22,500 nucleotides of DNA. It comes from Bigelowiella natans CCMP2755. Its lineage: Eukaryota > Cercozoa > Chlorarachniophyceae. The notes under the pieces are model-generated. The model ran no database searches. It was not told the origin of the DNA and saw only the letters and a list, made by a program, of their open reading frames with translations. The number at the start of each line of letters is the position of its first letter. Within the stretch, counting starts at the first letter, position 1. The DNA lies in assembly GCA_000320545.1 (NCBI GenBank), contig ADNK01003385.1, forward strand, positions 1 to 22,500. Reading direction: 5' to 3'. The position numbers and the translations under genes are program-made. This document shows positions 1 through 8,836 of this stretch, one piece after another.

Positions 1-169
1 AAAACCACCAACAGGACAAAGCAAGTGAGCGAGAGCCCCTTTTTTAGTTTCTCTGATTTGGGGGGGAGCAGTAGCGCCAATGAAACTTTCGGAACCCCCC
101 GTCCCCTTAAAACAAAAAAGGGCCCGATAACCCATGCGGGTTTTTTTAAAAAAACGAACATTCCACAAA

Positions 170-188
170 CCCCCCCCCCCCCCCCCCC
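170..188. repeat. poly-C run
   Basis: Nineteen consecutive C. It is one of several long C or G homopolymers in the first kilobase. Confidence 0.9.
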
Positions 189-382
189 ACGATCATCAAC
201 AACAGATCATCCACCACTACAGCACAACAAGGCGCACACAAATCCGCATTCGTAATGATAGAATTGTGTGTGTGTGCTCGTAGGCTCGTAGCCCGTACTT
301 TTTTCGATATATCCAGTCAAGAGTGACGCTGGGAGAAAGAGACTCGCGGTAGTGTGTGAGGGACTAAAAACGACGCGACGCG

Positions 383-384
<2 letters not shown>

Positions 385-427
<43 letters not shown>

Positions 428-449
428 AGGGAAAGGGGGGGGGGGGGGG
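385..449. repeat. (GA)n followed by poly-G
   Basis: A GA dinucleotide tract (about 385-424) is followed by a short purine linker and fifteen G (435-449). The result is an uninterrupted purine strand of about 65 nt. Confidence 0.9.
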
Positions 450-858
450 TGTCTTCGTTGGTTTGTCTAGCTACCACCCTATTCGTCCCTGCTATTAATG
501 CCATAATGCGTGTAAATTTATCATCAATAGTATATTGCTATCATGAGGGTAGAGCCTCCTCCTTCTCTTCTTCTTCCTTATCATCATCATCGTCATCATC
601 ACCATCATCATCATCATTATCATCATTGTCAAATAATAGCAGCAAAGAGCACACCCACACACAAAGCATTCCTACTGCTACTTGATGATGTGAGATGTTG
701 TTATCGTTATGTGCTGATATGCTGATTTGGCGTGCTACGTACATGAAGGCCTCGGACTTTCCCCACCCTTATCCACAGCTTCCCCGCCTTGTTGTGGCTT
801 TTAATGTTTAGATTTCCTTCCTGCCGAAATCTAAAATACGGGGAGGAGGGACAGGTGA

Positions 859-877
859 GGGGGGGGGGGGGGGGGGG
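859..877. repeat. poly-G run
   Basis: Nineteen consecutive G, close to the poly-G at 435-449 and opposite in polarity to the poly-C at 170-188. Confidence 0.9.
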
Positions 878-1060
878 TGAGGAATTGAATAGAGACTCTT
901 AGGAGTTTGGGTAAATCAAAGGCCTTTATTTGAACGAATAAAGTAGAGAATTTGATTCTGTTTTATGAAGATAGGATGTACAGATATGCGTTAAATCGAT
1001 CGGTTGAGGAAGAGACGGGTGATAAGGGGATTGGTAGTCCCTTATAAACACTACGCATAG

Positions 1061-1099
1061 CATCATCATCATCATTATCATCATCATCATCATCATTAC

Positions 1100-1135
<36 letters not shown>

Positions 1136-1239
1136 TACCATCATCATCATCATCATTACCATCATCATCATCATCATTCACCATCATCATATCATCATCA
1201 TCATCATTACCATCATCATATCATCATCATCATCATCAC
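1061..1239. repeat. (CAT/ATC)n array with regular interruptions
   Basis: About 180 bp of CAT triplets, broken repeatedly by ATTACC and by occasional ATAT or TTCACC variants. The interruptions recur after variable numbers of triplets, giving a higher-order minisatellite-like pattern on top of the microsatellite. Confidence 0.9.
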
Positions 1240-1748
1240 GCTGTATTATCGACGCAAACTCTCAGTCATTTCTTCCTACTTGGGAAATTTCCCTAGATTG
1301 CTGACCGATCCTTTCAAGAATCTGCCATGGTTAGCACAACGAAGCATGTGAAGAGGGAAGATCAGCGTAAGAAAACATCGTGATGAGGATGGAGAACAAG
1401 CATCATCGTTCTGGTACAGTAGAGTAGATGTCTCATGAGCTTCCAAAAATAGCTACCACACCTCACAGTAACACGTTTCCCAATACTTAACATAAACATT
1501 ACGCTTTGCATGGCTCTGCTGCCTCCATGAAGAAGCCCGATGACTTCATGTAGTCGATCTCCTACGTAGTGGGAGGTGGGGAAGGGGGGATAAAGGAGAG
1601 GAAACATAATAAAGATACGATGAAAACGTTGTGTCATCTTTGCGGGTTTAGATGTTGTTGATGCTATCAGTGCTTGTCGCTCCACCGGGATAACGATATA
1701 TCCATAATCGAGCCTTCCTTGAATAGGAACAGTGCTTTGTGTACAAAC

Positions 1749-1786
1749 GAGGAGGAGGAGGAGGAGGAGGAGGAGGAGGAGGAGGA
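1749..1786. repeat. (GAG)n microsatellite
   Basis: Uninterrupted GAG triplets. On the minus strand they read as CTC and create a leucine-rich open frame that I do not regard as a gene. Confidence 0.9.
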
Positions 1787-2145
1787 CAATACCCATTCAA
1801 ACAAAAGAAGGTTAAAACATCAAACCGTGCCGACTACATACGCTCATTAAAGTAATAGAAGAAATCCACTTGACACTGCAGTTATCTACTAGCAGCATGC
1901 ATCTCCGTTGTTTTGAGAAAATCGTATCATCACTACACATAACACGCGACAGGTGCGATTGCTGGCTCTTAGAGCACTGTTGTTGGTGGTGATTCTTCTT
2001 CAATCATAAAGCATTAGTAGTCGCGTGGGATATAAACGTTCACGGGACGGAAAGCTGCTACCTCTGGACAACGACATCCCCACGACGAAGAATGTGACAA
2101 ACCGAGCAGCTGTATACAAGGAGAAAAACCGCATGTGGAAATGTG

Positions 2146-2319
2146 ATGAAAGGAGGCGGAGCGAGACTTAGAAAAGCTGCGAATCCCTCATTTTTAGCGG
2201 TGGCTGCTATTCGAGGAAACATTCCGATGACAGCAATATTTGTAAGTATGGAATATGTAGAGGTGTGCGTGTGTGGTATTTTTATATTGTTGGCGGGTTT
2301 AGTCTGGTTTTGGCACTAG
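2146..2319 (+). CDS. small single-pass membrane protein ORF, 57 aa
   Basis: Unrecognised small protein, one open exon from ATG at 2146 to TAG at 2317-2319. The N-terminal half is basic and amphipathic (begins MKGGGARLRKAANPSF; then AAIRGNIPMTAIF). Residues about 39-57 form a strongly hydrophobic segment ending LLAGLVWFWH at the C-terminus. A basic N-terminus plus one C-terminal helix resembles small mitochondrial inner-membrane subunits, but I cannot assign a family. A textbook splice donor (GTAAGT) lies at 2242, read here as Val-Ser. Reading through it gives the membrane helix, whereas splicing there gave no convincing second exon, so I favour the unspliced model. It converges on the 77-aa gene at 3004-2598, with a CA/TA/TG repeat between them. 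Confidence 0.4.
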   Translation: MKGGGARLRKAANPSFLAVAAIRGNIPMTAIFVSMEYVEVCVCGIFILLAGLVWFWH

Positions 2320-2427
2320 TCTTTCTTCTTCTTCTGCGACCTTCTGCAAGCCCAGCAAGTAGTGCAGAAACAGCACAACTGTTGTTCCAAATCACATCCA
2401 AAGAAATAACCATTATTCAAATACCAT

Positions 2428-2429
<2 letters not shown>

Positions 2430-2458
<29 letters not shown>

Positions 2459-2459
2459 T

Positions 2460-2494
<35 letters not shown>

Positions 2495-2528
2495 CACACA
2501 CACACACACACACTATGAATAGTATATT

Positions 2529-2563
<35 letters not shown>

Positions 2564-2592
2564 ATATCTGTGTGTGTGTGTGTGTGTGTGTG
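2430..2592. repeat. compound (CA)n(TA)n(CA)n(TA)n(TG)n repeat
   Basis: In order: CA tract (about 2430-2458), TA tract (2464-2491), CA tract (2494-2512), TA tract (about 2527-2547), TG tract (2548-2563), short spacer, TG tract (2570-2592). The CA arms can pair with the TG arms and the TA tracts are self-complementary, so the region can fold as a long hairpin. It lies between the 3' ends of two convergent small genes. Confidence 0.9.
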
Positions 2593-2597
2593 CGTAT

Positions 2598-3004
2598 TTA
2601 TGCCGACATCTGAGAAGCATTTACGGTAAAATTTAGCTCGTGAGCGTTCACCTTATCGAGGAAAGAGAACTCATGTTTGAGAGCTAGGAACTGAAGCTCA
2701 ATATTTTCCACCGAGAATTGAAATGTCTGTTTTGGATCGAAGGATGAGCTTGACACATCGTATCTCGCAAAAGGTTGACATATGGTAGGGAGGTGATATA
2801 ACATAATAGGTAGAAATAATCCACAACTTACTCGTTTTTCTGCCTTGAATTTCTTTTGCAACGCGTATCTAACCTGAGGGGGGAGTCAATTCTAGGTTAT
2901 TGCATTGAAGAATGGGCAGCAATCAGGACACACTAGTGTACCTCATCTTTAAAGCGGTCATCGATGTTTTCTTTGGCTCGATCAGTCTTCTCTGCTCCGC
3001 TCAT
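2598..3004 (-). CDS. small three-exon gene, 77-aa charged protein
   Basis: Unrecognised small soluble protein. Exons on the minus strand: 3004-2942, 2873-2832, 2726-2598, all joined in phase 0. The ATG at 3004 follows an in-frame TAG, so the start is well bounded. Splice sites are good: donors GAG|GTACAC and CGA|GTAAGT, acceptors CCCCTCAG and CAAAACAG. The protein starts MSGAEKTDRAKENIDDRFKDE, is highly charged and probably helical in its first 35 residues (ALQKKFKAEKR at the exon 2 end), then becomes more hydrophobic (FSVENIELQFLALKHEF). There is no signal peptide or membrane helix. Reading intron 2 through also stays open, so a retained-intron isoform is possible. I know no family to assign. 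Confidence 0.55.
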
Positions 3005-3761
3005 CTATCTCTATTGAGAAATGGCAGTCCCCCTCTTTTCGAAGAGAGACGTCCTCCTCCCCCTCTTCAAAATGCTGCAAGATGGAGATGCCTTCCGAAA
3101 TTCAAATTTTAAAAACTCCATCTCACAGCCTCGTCATTATTGTCGTAGATACAAAATCTCCTTTATTCAAATTAAAACTCTAATTTATGGCCATGCCGTT
3201 GTCGTAAATTCTTTTCCCCATGAATTTGATGCAGGTATTAGGTTGCTGATATCCAGATAGCAGCACTGTAAAAATGCCCTGGGTTTCAAATCATCCGTAA
3301 AACATTATGAGGAGAATTACGTTAGGGTACCACTTCTCTTGCTATAGACAGTTGTTGAAGAGCCTTTAAAACATGCCGTATACCTTTTCAGTGTAAAACA
3401 CAGGGCATCTCCGCCATTTTCTTCAAAAAGAGACCATCAAGCTAGCTCTCGTTGTTAATATTTTAAGGCTGACGACAGTCTTTTTTATTTCTCATTATGT
3501 TCCCATAATGCCTTTCTTTTGATTACTAATAACGATCATATGTCTAGTTTTCGAAGAAATCGTCTGGCATCCAAAAACTTCCATACTCAAGATGTTTCTG
3601 AATGTTCCTTGAAATGCGTCTTCTCTATTTCTTTTCAGATATGAATTCTCAAATATAGCATGCAAATCTTCGGTCTTTACCATGATAATGCATTCGTTCC
3701 TATGTCGTCACTTTTCAATGTCTTTGATTTCCAATTAGACCTTCTTTCGGAAACGCACTGA
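3005..3761. other. intergenic with one weak minus-strand ORF
   Basis: This stretch separates the 77-aa gene from the RS-rich gene. A 62-codon minus-strand ORF (3683-3495) begins MVKTEDLHAIFENSYLKRN and has normal composition and no repeats. It could be a small gene or an exon, but nothing else supports it. The plus-strand ORFs around 2912-3260 are shadows and spacer. No repeats of note. Confidence 0.35.
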
Positions 3762-4671
3762 ATGGCGGGGGAGAATATACACATTGGGAAAAAGGTCGGT
3801 TTCTGAGAGGAATCTTTCTTTTACTTTGAACGTCTTTCGATCCGAGTGAAGGAAAAGGGGTGGCACATACAATCGGCAACCCTTGAGAGACGAATTTGTT
3901 GAAGACGTAAGTTTCGCTCACGGACATTAGAAGTCAAAGCTAGTGTTAGGGCTATTTGGTGTATTTTGTTCTGGGGCACTCTTGAGCGAAGGAGGGAAGC
4001 TTTAGGTCTCATCAAGGCAAGAAGGACATAAAGCACCCGTTCTTGTTTACTTCTACAAGTCAGAAGGACACAGTTTACATCGTCAAGGACAAAAAAAGTA
4101 CTTAATTCAAACAAAACATATACATATTCCAAAAATGCTTTGGATCCCACGAGATAGAGCAGCGATTCTCGCAGAGAAGGAACGATTGGCCTTGGCAAGA
4201 AAGCTGGGCTACAAGCTGAATGGAACATCCTCTACCGATAACTCCGAAGACAACAATCGTAGCAAGGACATCACTTTGTGCTCCTACGAGGACACAAAAC
4301 ATAGTCGCGGGTCTGGTTTTGGGCGGTCAGTGGACGCTCCTTGTGATTCTCCTTCTAAGGATGGAGGTAGAAAGGCTTATTATCGTCGTGGAGTAGCCTC
4401 GCGGAGCGCCGGTTACAATAAAAGTAAAAATGGAATGGCAAGATACTCAAACCATCAACATCATCGTTCTTCCCCTCGTGACCGCATGGCGATATATAAC
4501 AACAACCGACCCCGCCACCCCAACGACAAACGTAGCAATTCCCCCTACTACCGCTCTTTCGGCGGAGGGTCCTCAAAAAAAAGGAAGGGTGAAATTATGA
4601 CAAGAAGGCGTGCAAAGAACGATGGTGTCTGTTCAGCAAACTGCAGCCTGCTCGGATGCCAGACTATGTAG
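3762..4671 (+). CDS. basic RS-rich protein, possible RNA-associated
   Basis: Unrecognised protein with a well-supported last exon, 4006-4671 (222 codons with stop), entered at acceptor GCTTTAG. Its first 70 residues look like a folded domain (VLVYFYKSEGHSL; RAAILAEKERLALARKLGY). The remainder is low-complexity and rich in Arg, Ser, Tyr, Asn and Gly, ending with a KKRK stretch that could be a nuclear signal; such tails are typical of RNA-binding or splicing factors (inference). Upstream, donor GAAGAC|GTAAGT at 3906 joins in phase 0. Before that the model is uncertain: ATG at 3762 (MAGENIHIGKK) with donor after 3798 can join a short exon at 3890-3906, or that exon may begin at 3852. The ATG at 4135 is internal to the open exon. 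A 135-codon antisense ORF (4228-3821) is treated as a shadow. Confidence 0.5.
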
Positions 4672-5904
4672 AGCTCGAAAGGAAGCTAAGCTTCTGACCA
4701 GCAAGACGTTTGAAGGATGAGCGGAGAGGGGGGGAGGGGAATTTTAAGACGAATAGTCTTGTGGTGTCCTCACGCTTAATGAGTCTAGCTTAACCCTCGT
4801 AGAAGCAAATACCAACAAAATATATTAACCAATTTCGCAGTTGCCAGTAAGAGAATTGATTTAAGCGACTAGAGACTAGAGTAGTAAGAGCTCTGCTCAG
4901 TATGTGCCTATGCAGTACCATGATCAGTAGGATATCCTTATGGAAGAATTTAGTTGATAGCCCAGATAAGCCAATAGAGTTTAGAAATCACACTTTTCTA
5001 CAACATAGAGTGCGAGTTGATAATCTTAAATACGTGAAACGAATTAGAAATGACGCCCACTGGCCACTACCATGTGCAGATATATCTACATCGTAGTGTG
5101 AGAAGGCGGTGACTATGGCGTGTGGACTGCATGACCATGCTCTGGTGTGCTCCATCCCGGAGGAGGGGCGGGCTTCAGCTTGCATAATGCAATGCAACAA
5201 TACGTCATCCTGTCTAAACCACATATATACATGTGCTGCTTCTGGGCGATGTGGTGCTGCGCTGCAGTAAACGCATACTAGTACGGCTTGATGGCATGTT
5301 ATCTATAGCCCATAATGCTACATAGCGTACAGACGTACGAACATATGTAGTTTCATACACCTGTTCTTCATGACATGTGATGTTTTATGTGCAGTTCTTT
5401 ACGTACAACACATCTGACATGCATGATCTAGTGATGTTTATTTCATGCATATGCTAGCATGCACATCGTACGTATCTAGACATGTTCTCTTATTATCTAT
5501 ACACAATGCACCAAATTGTAGATAAGCACACACATGTCTATCATGTTTGTCATATTTGTTTACATGTTGTGCGCATGCTAGTAGCATGTGTCCCATGCAA
5601 TATACATATGCAACGCATGCATGCATTAGACATCCACGCTAGAACGGCATGCAGACATTATGCAAAATGACGATTGACATTGAAGCACTGCATGTTTGCA
5701 AGGCGTCATCTGTGCTTTGACAATGCATGATGACATCTAGCTGCTAGCTAGCTAGGTGGTAGGCAATTGTTGCATTTTAAATATTTCCCTCTGCTCTAGT
5801 ACCAGCTCATGTTCTCATGTTGCTTCACTTGACATGCCCTTCGGGCTCTTGCTGTCCACAAAATTGACAGGCATGCATGAAGCACACGACATATAGCAGC
5901 GACA
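4672..5904. other. intergenic; includes CATG-rich island at about 5400-5880
   Basis: The first 550 bp hold a 64-codon plus-strand ORF (4902-5096, containing LQHRVRVDNLKYVKRIRND) and a partly overlapping minus ORF (5224-4988); neither has other support. From about 5220 the composition changes to dense four- and six-base palindromes: CATG, GCATGC, TGCA, GTAC, CTAG, GCTAGC. By eye I count 21 CATG in 5401-5880, where about two would be expected from random sequence. No gene is visible in the island. Confidence 0.5.
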
Positions 5905-6252
5905 CTAATAAAGTTGATCAATGTGGCAAACCCAGGCCTTGATAGAAATGGTCTTTTGAGAAGGCGAATACTTGACCTCTACTCCTCCATTACGTCCATC
6001 AATTGCGAGATCACTATTGCAGCCACACACACCTCCTGATCCTCGCGGTGGACTATAAACTCCAAACAATGTTGAAAGCTCCACACGCTCTGAGTACCAA
6101 GCACCACTTTTCACGAGCGTGGTTAGTCCTGGATCATTCTTTTTGCCAATGAGGCAAGCGTACATTGTCTTTTCCACACGTCCGACTTTAACTGCCATCA
6201 TTGAGCCTGATGTAATGTTCAAGTGTGAGAGGAGTGGGGCATCCGCAGTCAA
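5905..6252 (-). CDS. unrecognised ORF, start not resolved
   Basis: Open frame of 115 codons ending with TAA at 5905, of ordinary mixed composition without repeats, so probably protein-coding now or in the past. It has no ATG at its 5' edge: the frame is bounded by a TAG at about 6253, and the first ATG would begin at residue 18. Visible features are a CLIGKKNDPG segment, a glycine-rich SPPRGSGGVCGCNSD segment, and DLAIDGRNGGVEVKYS. The last has an acidic residue followed by E-V-K, which is reminiscent of PD-(D/E)xK nucleases but is far too little for an assignment. The frame next upstream on the same strand (about 6465-6260) is also open but in a different register. Confidence 0.3.
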   Translation of the reverse strand: MTADAPLLSHLNITSGSMMAVKVGRVEKTMYACLIGKKNDPGLTTLVKSGAWYSERVELSTLFGVYSPPRGSGGVCGCNSDLAIDGRNGGVEVKYSPSQKTISIKAWVCHIDQLY

Positions 6253-6465
6253 CTAAAATTTAAAATCCAAAGACATGTGCATGTACCGTTTTCAGATTTC
6301 ATATTGCCCCAAGTCATGTGAGACTTAAATGCTGCTCTAATTTCCTTTCTCATTTGCATGATCTCAGACGCTGTTGGAAGTCCAGCGTTGGCATTGATGC
6401 TTCCGAGTGGCGTCGGCCTGTCCGCAAGTGCTCTCGCAGCCGTATGCAGTTGTGATCAAATTAAG
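6248..6465 (-). pseudogene. possible broken upstream part of the 5905-6252 ORF
   Basis: On the minus strand a frame reads RALADRPTPLGSINANAG, then a charged segment with EIMQMRKEIRAAFKSHMTWG, and stops at a TGA near 6248. Its end overlaps the start of the 5905-6252 ORF in another frame. The only donor-acceptor pair between them (GTACAT to TTTTAG) would define a 34-bp intron, about half the size of the smallest other intron here, and would not restore the long downstream frame. Either the exon belongs to an unseen gene model or a frameshift has split one gene in two. Low confidence. Confidence 0.2.
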
Positions 6466-6519
6466 AGTGACATTATGGTTTGTGAAGGAAAATTACATCA
6501 AAGTTAGACTTGTGAGAGA

Positions 6520-7116
6520 TTACGACGACATCAAACACGACGATGATGAGTAGGATAACTGCATTTCAGCTGAATAATAGCTCGGAACCCCAAAAATCTC
6601 GGTGAAATTCAGGCTATACGCGGGATGTATTGGGTTCTGAGCGATTATTGAGCTAAAATCCTCTGGAAGTCTAAGTCTAGGATAATTTCTAGTGTAGGAC
6701 GGGAAAGCCCGTATGTTCTCAATGGTTGCACATACTCTTGCTTGCTGCTCCTTTCTTTTCTTGTTTGCAACGCGCTTCAGACGAGATTTCATTTTTTTCT
6801 TTAAAGCGCTCACACCATGTTTTTGTAGTGCATATCGAAGAAGATCATCCGTACGATATAGCTTTGTTCTACCAGAACCCCATCCCCCAGGCTTTTCGTG
6901 AGGGATGCGATGCATATCATTAGAGGTGAGAAAGTATTCTCTCTTCGCCTCAGCAGTGCGTAGGTATCGCTGTTTACGTTCACAGATTCGTTTAAATTCC
7001 AGGTCAGCTTGTTGAGAAGGGGTTTCAGGTGCTGCGTTGTCAACCGGTGTGCCTTCTTTTCGCGTGAGGTCAATGATTCCAGCCTTACTTTGTGTAGCAA
7101 CTATTGTGTTGGACAT
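6520..7116 (-). CDS. XPA C-terminal-like domain protein, 198 aa
   Basis: Complete single-exon ORF from ATG at 7116 to TAA at 6520. Residues about 45-130 resemble the C-terminal DNA-binding region of XPA/Rad14 nucleotide-excision-repair proteins: a basic helix with TAEAKREYFLTSNDM (XPA: T-x-A-K-x-x-Y-L-L-x-D-x-D-L), then GWGSGRTKLYRTDDLLRYAL, then a Lys/Arg-rich helix (KKKMKSRLKRVANKKRK). The order and spacing fit XPA_C; related XPA_C-like modules also occur in F-box and other non-repair proteins. The XPA zinc finger (four cysteines) is absent, so this is not a canonical XPA. The first 40 residues and the last 60 (which include a Ser-rich C-terminus) are not recognisable. The single-exon structure contrasts with the intron-rich neighbours. 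Assignment is from memory of the motif and needs a profile search. Confidence 0.45.
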   Translation of the reverse strand: MSNTIVATQSKAGIIDLTRKEGTPVDNAAPETPSQQADLEFKRICERKQRYLRTAEAKREYFLTSNDMHRIPHEKPGGWGSGRTKLYRTDDLLRYALQKHGVSALKKKMKSRLKRVANKKRKEQQARVCATIENIRAFPSYTRNYPRLRLPEDFSSIIAQNPIHPAYSLNFTEIFGVPSYYSAEMQLSYSSSSCLMSS

Positions 7117-7853
7117 ATCGGACTCTGCTTCAACGAGGTGCGGTCTTGGGGGGTCCGGGCTTCAGCACAGTGTTTTTTAGTTGAGAATAGAATTCGGTAA
7201 AACCACCAAAAAAAGTGACAAAATTGCGCGAAGGTATTTGGGAGAACATTTTTGGCATCTCAAGAGTTGTTGAAATCGTGAATTTTGCAATTGGAATTTT
7301 CGCACTGACATTAGAGACCGTTTTTGCTGAGAGAATGCATTGGGGAAACGCAAGAGGAAATGTTCTTCCATGATGCAGCTTTCGTTGAAATGCTTCGAAA
7401 GATCGAATTTGAAAATGCAAGAACTTTGTTGCTATGGCGCAAACTCAATTTCCTCGAAGATTAACTTCGAGCCGAAAAAATAATTTGGCACAGATCTATC
7501 TCTCTAAACCTTTGATTTGAGCTGTGAGAGGTCGACAAATGTAAGATCTTCCTTTTCTCAAATATTTCACGTTTCTCCAATTCGTGCCTAGATTTTCGAC
7601 ATTTTTGAGGATCAAGTTCCCCAAACTGCCTTTTTCCCTCCTAGCAATCGGCCAACTCGCTCCCGCAGCCCAATGCTGAAAGGCGTACCGTCGTCCCGAA
7701 CCCTAGTTCGGCCCGACGTCACGTCTCCGCCAGATGCTCTCCTCATCAAAACCGATAAACGAAGGCAGTTTTGACCGGAAAGGCCCGTCAGCATCGTCAC
7801 ATTGTAAAAAGGAAAACATTTCATCGAAAGCGCCAGCTGCTTGCACCCGAACC

Positions 7854-7894
<41 letters not shown>

Positions 7895-7920
7895 AAACCT
7901 CAACCTCCAAACCCGTCGCA
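7117..7920. other. intergenic between divergent XPA-like and PhoD genes
   Basis: About 800 bp between two divergent start codons, so it should hold both promoters. A 96-codon minus ORF (7420-7130, no ATG at its start) is open but unsupported. At 7855-7890 there is a CT tract ending 30 bp before the PhoD start codon, probably in the PhoD 5' leader or core promoter. No TATA-like element is obvious. Confidence 0.4.
7855..7890. repeat. (CT)n tract just upstream of PhoD start
   Basis: About 18 CT dinucleotides ending 30 bp before the PhoD ATG. Pyrimidine tracts at this position may act in transcription initiation or as a leader element; this is inference only. A similar CT tract lies in the PhoD third intron. 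Confidence 0.9.
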
Positions 7921-8803
7921 ATGCAGAGGCGCATGTTGTTTGGATTGATGGTTTTGGTGCTATTCAATAATGCAAGAGGAGAGGCGTCAGGAAATGTATC
8001 CTTTCCAACGACGACGTTATCGTCAGGTTATCTGTTACGAATTTCCCACCCACGATGCCCACATCCCAGAAGTTGCAAACTGAATTTTCTAGGATATTCT
8101 TTTCGATCGTGACATCCTTCCTCAATTTCCTAATGCCTCATTGAGTGTTGTCCTCCTCTTCACAACTGAAATGATCAGCAGCGACTGCTACTACAAGGCT
8201 CCTGTTTGGCTCATGCAACACCGCTCGAATGCCTCAATGGGCATGGGATCCAATGATGAAAATGGCCCCAGACGCATGGCTATGGCTTGGTGATTCAGTA
8301 TATGGCGACTTAAACGATACGGCTTATTCTCTCAGGTTTGTTATTTTCTAATTATAACTACCCCGACCAGGTTCAGAAACTCGATACCTCTCCCCCCCCC
8401 CCCGCGCTCCTTTTGAATACCATTTCAGCGCGAACTGGAAAGCGGCCACTCCTGGCCATCTTCGTCGACTGTACAATATTCAAAAGAACAACCCAGGGTA
8501 TGTGCGCTTCATGCGAGGGACTGGCGCAAAGATATTTGGCGTCTGGGACGACCACCACTTCCGAAACCATAATGCCCACTCCACATACCCCCACAAGGGT
8601 GATTCCCAGAAAGCGTTCCTAGACTTTCTTGATGAGCCTAAGGACTCCCCGCGGCGTAAGCAGAATGGTGTCTACTCAACGCACTTGTTAGACAACGGTA
8701 CGACCGCGGTTTTTAAATATTATTGGGATGTGTGAATTGTGTCGTATCCTTTTTCCTTCCTCTCTCGACAACATCTATGCTGGATATATACTTTCTTGCC
8801 TCC

Positions 8804-8836
<33 letters not shown>

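Larger units (their letters stand above)
1..2145. other. intergenic, repeat-rich, no supported gene
   Basis: I see no convincing gene here. The stretch holds homopolymer C and G runs, a GA tract, a long ATC-type array and a GAG/CTC array, each listed separately. The longer open frames (for example around 926-1190 and 1362-1796) consist largely of repeat-encoded Met, Asp or Leu, or run into ordinary sequence without splice or start support. The non-repeat part at 1260-2140 is of mixed composition and could be promoter DNA for the small gene at 2146. Confidence 0.5.

Noticed and set aside
926-1190. Minus-strand ORFs of poly-Met and poly-Asp
   Set aside because: They are direct translations of the CAT/ATC array in different frames, with no splice or start support.
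1061-1239. Regularly interrupted repeat considered as a CRISPR array
   Set aside because: The units are triplet microsatellite with short variable interruptions. There are no unique spacers, and the window is clearly eukaryotic.
1362-1796. 144-codon minus-strand ORF
   Set aside because: It begins with a CTC-repeat leucine run and continues in sequence without recognisable domain or splice context; kept only as a remote possibility.
3821-4228. 135-codon minus-strand ORF
   Set aside because: It is antisense to the RS-rich gene, whose sense frame is open over 4006-4671 with good splice sites at 3906 and 4005.
4355-4576. Minus-strand Cys/Gly-rich ORF
   Set aside because: Shadow of the Arg/Ser/Tyr-rich sense codons.
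5905-6252. PD-(D/E)xK nuclease assignment for the ORF
   Set aside because: Only a D...EVK-like pair of elements is visible; the surrounding motif is not convincing by eye.
6253-6290. 34-bp intron joining the 6465-6260 and 6252-5905 frames
   Set aside because: It is about half the size of the smallest other intron here (62 bp), and its phase does not lead into the long downstream frame.
6300-6330. HNH-like reading of the KSHMTWGNM segment
   Set aside because: A single MTW-type resemblance without the histidine and asparagine ligands of an HNH motif.
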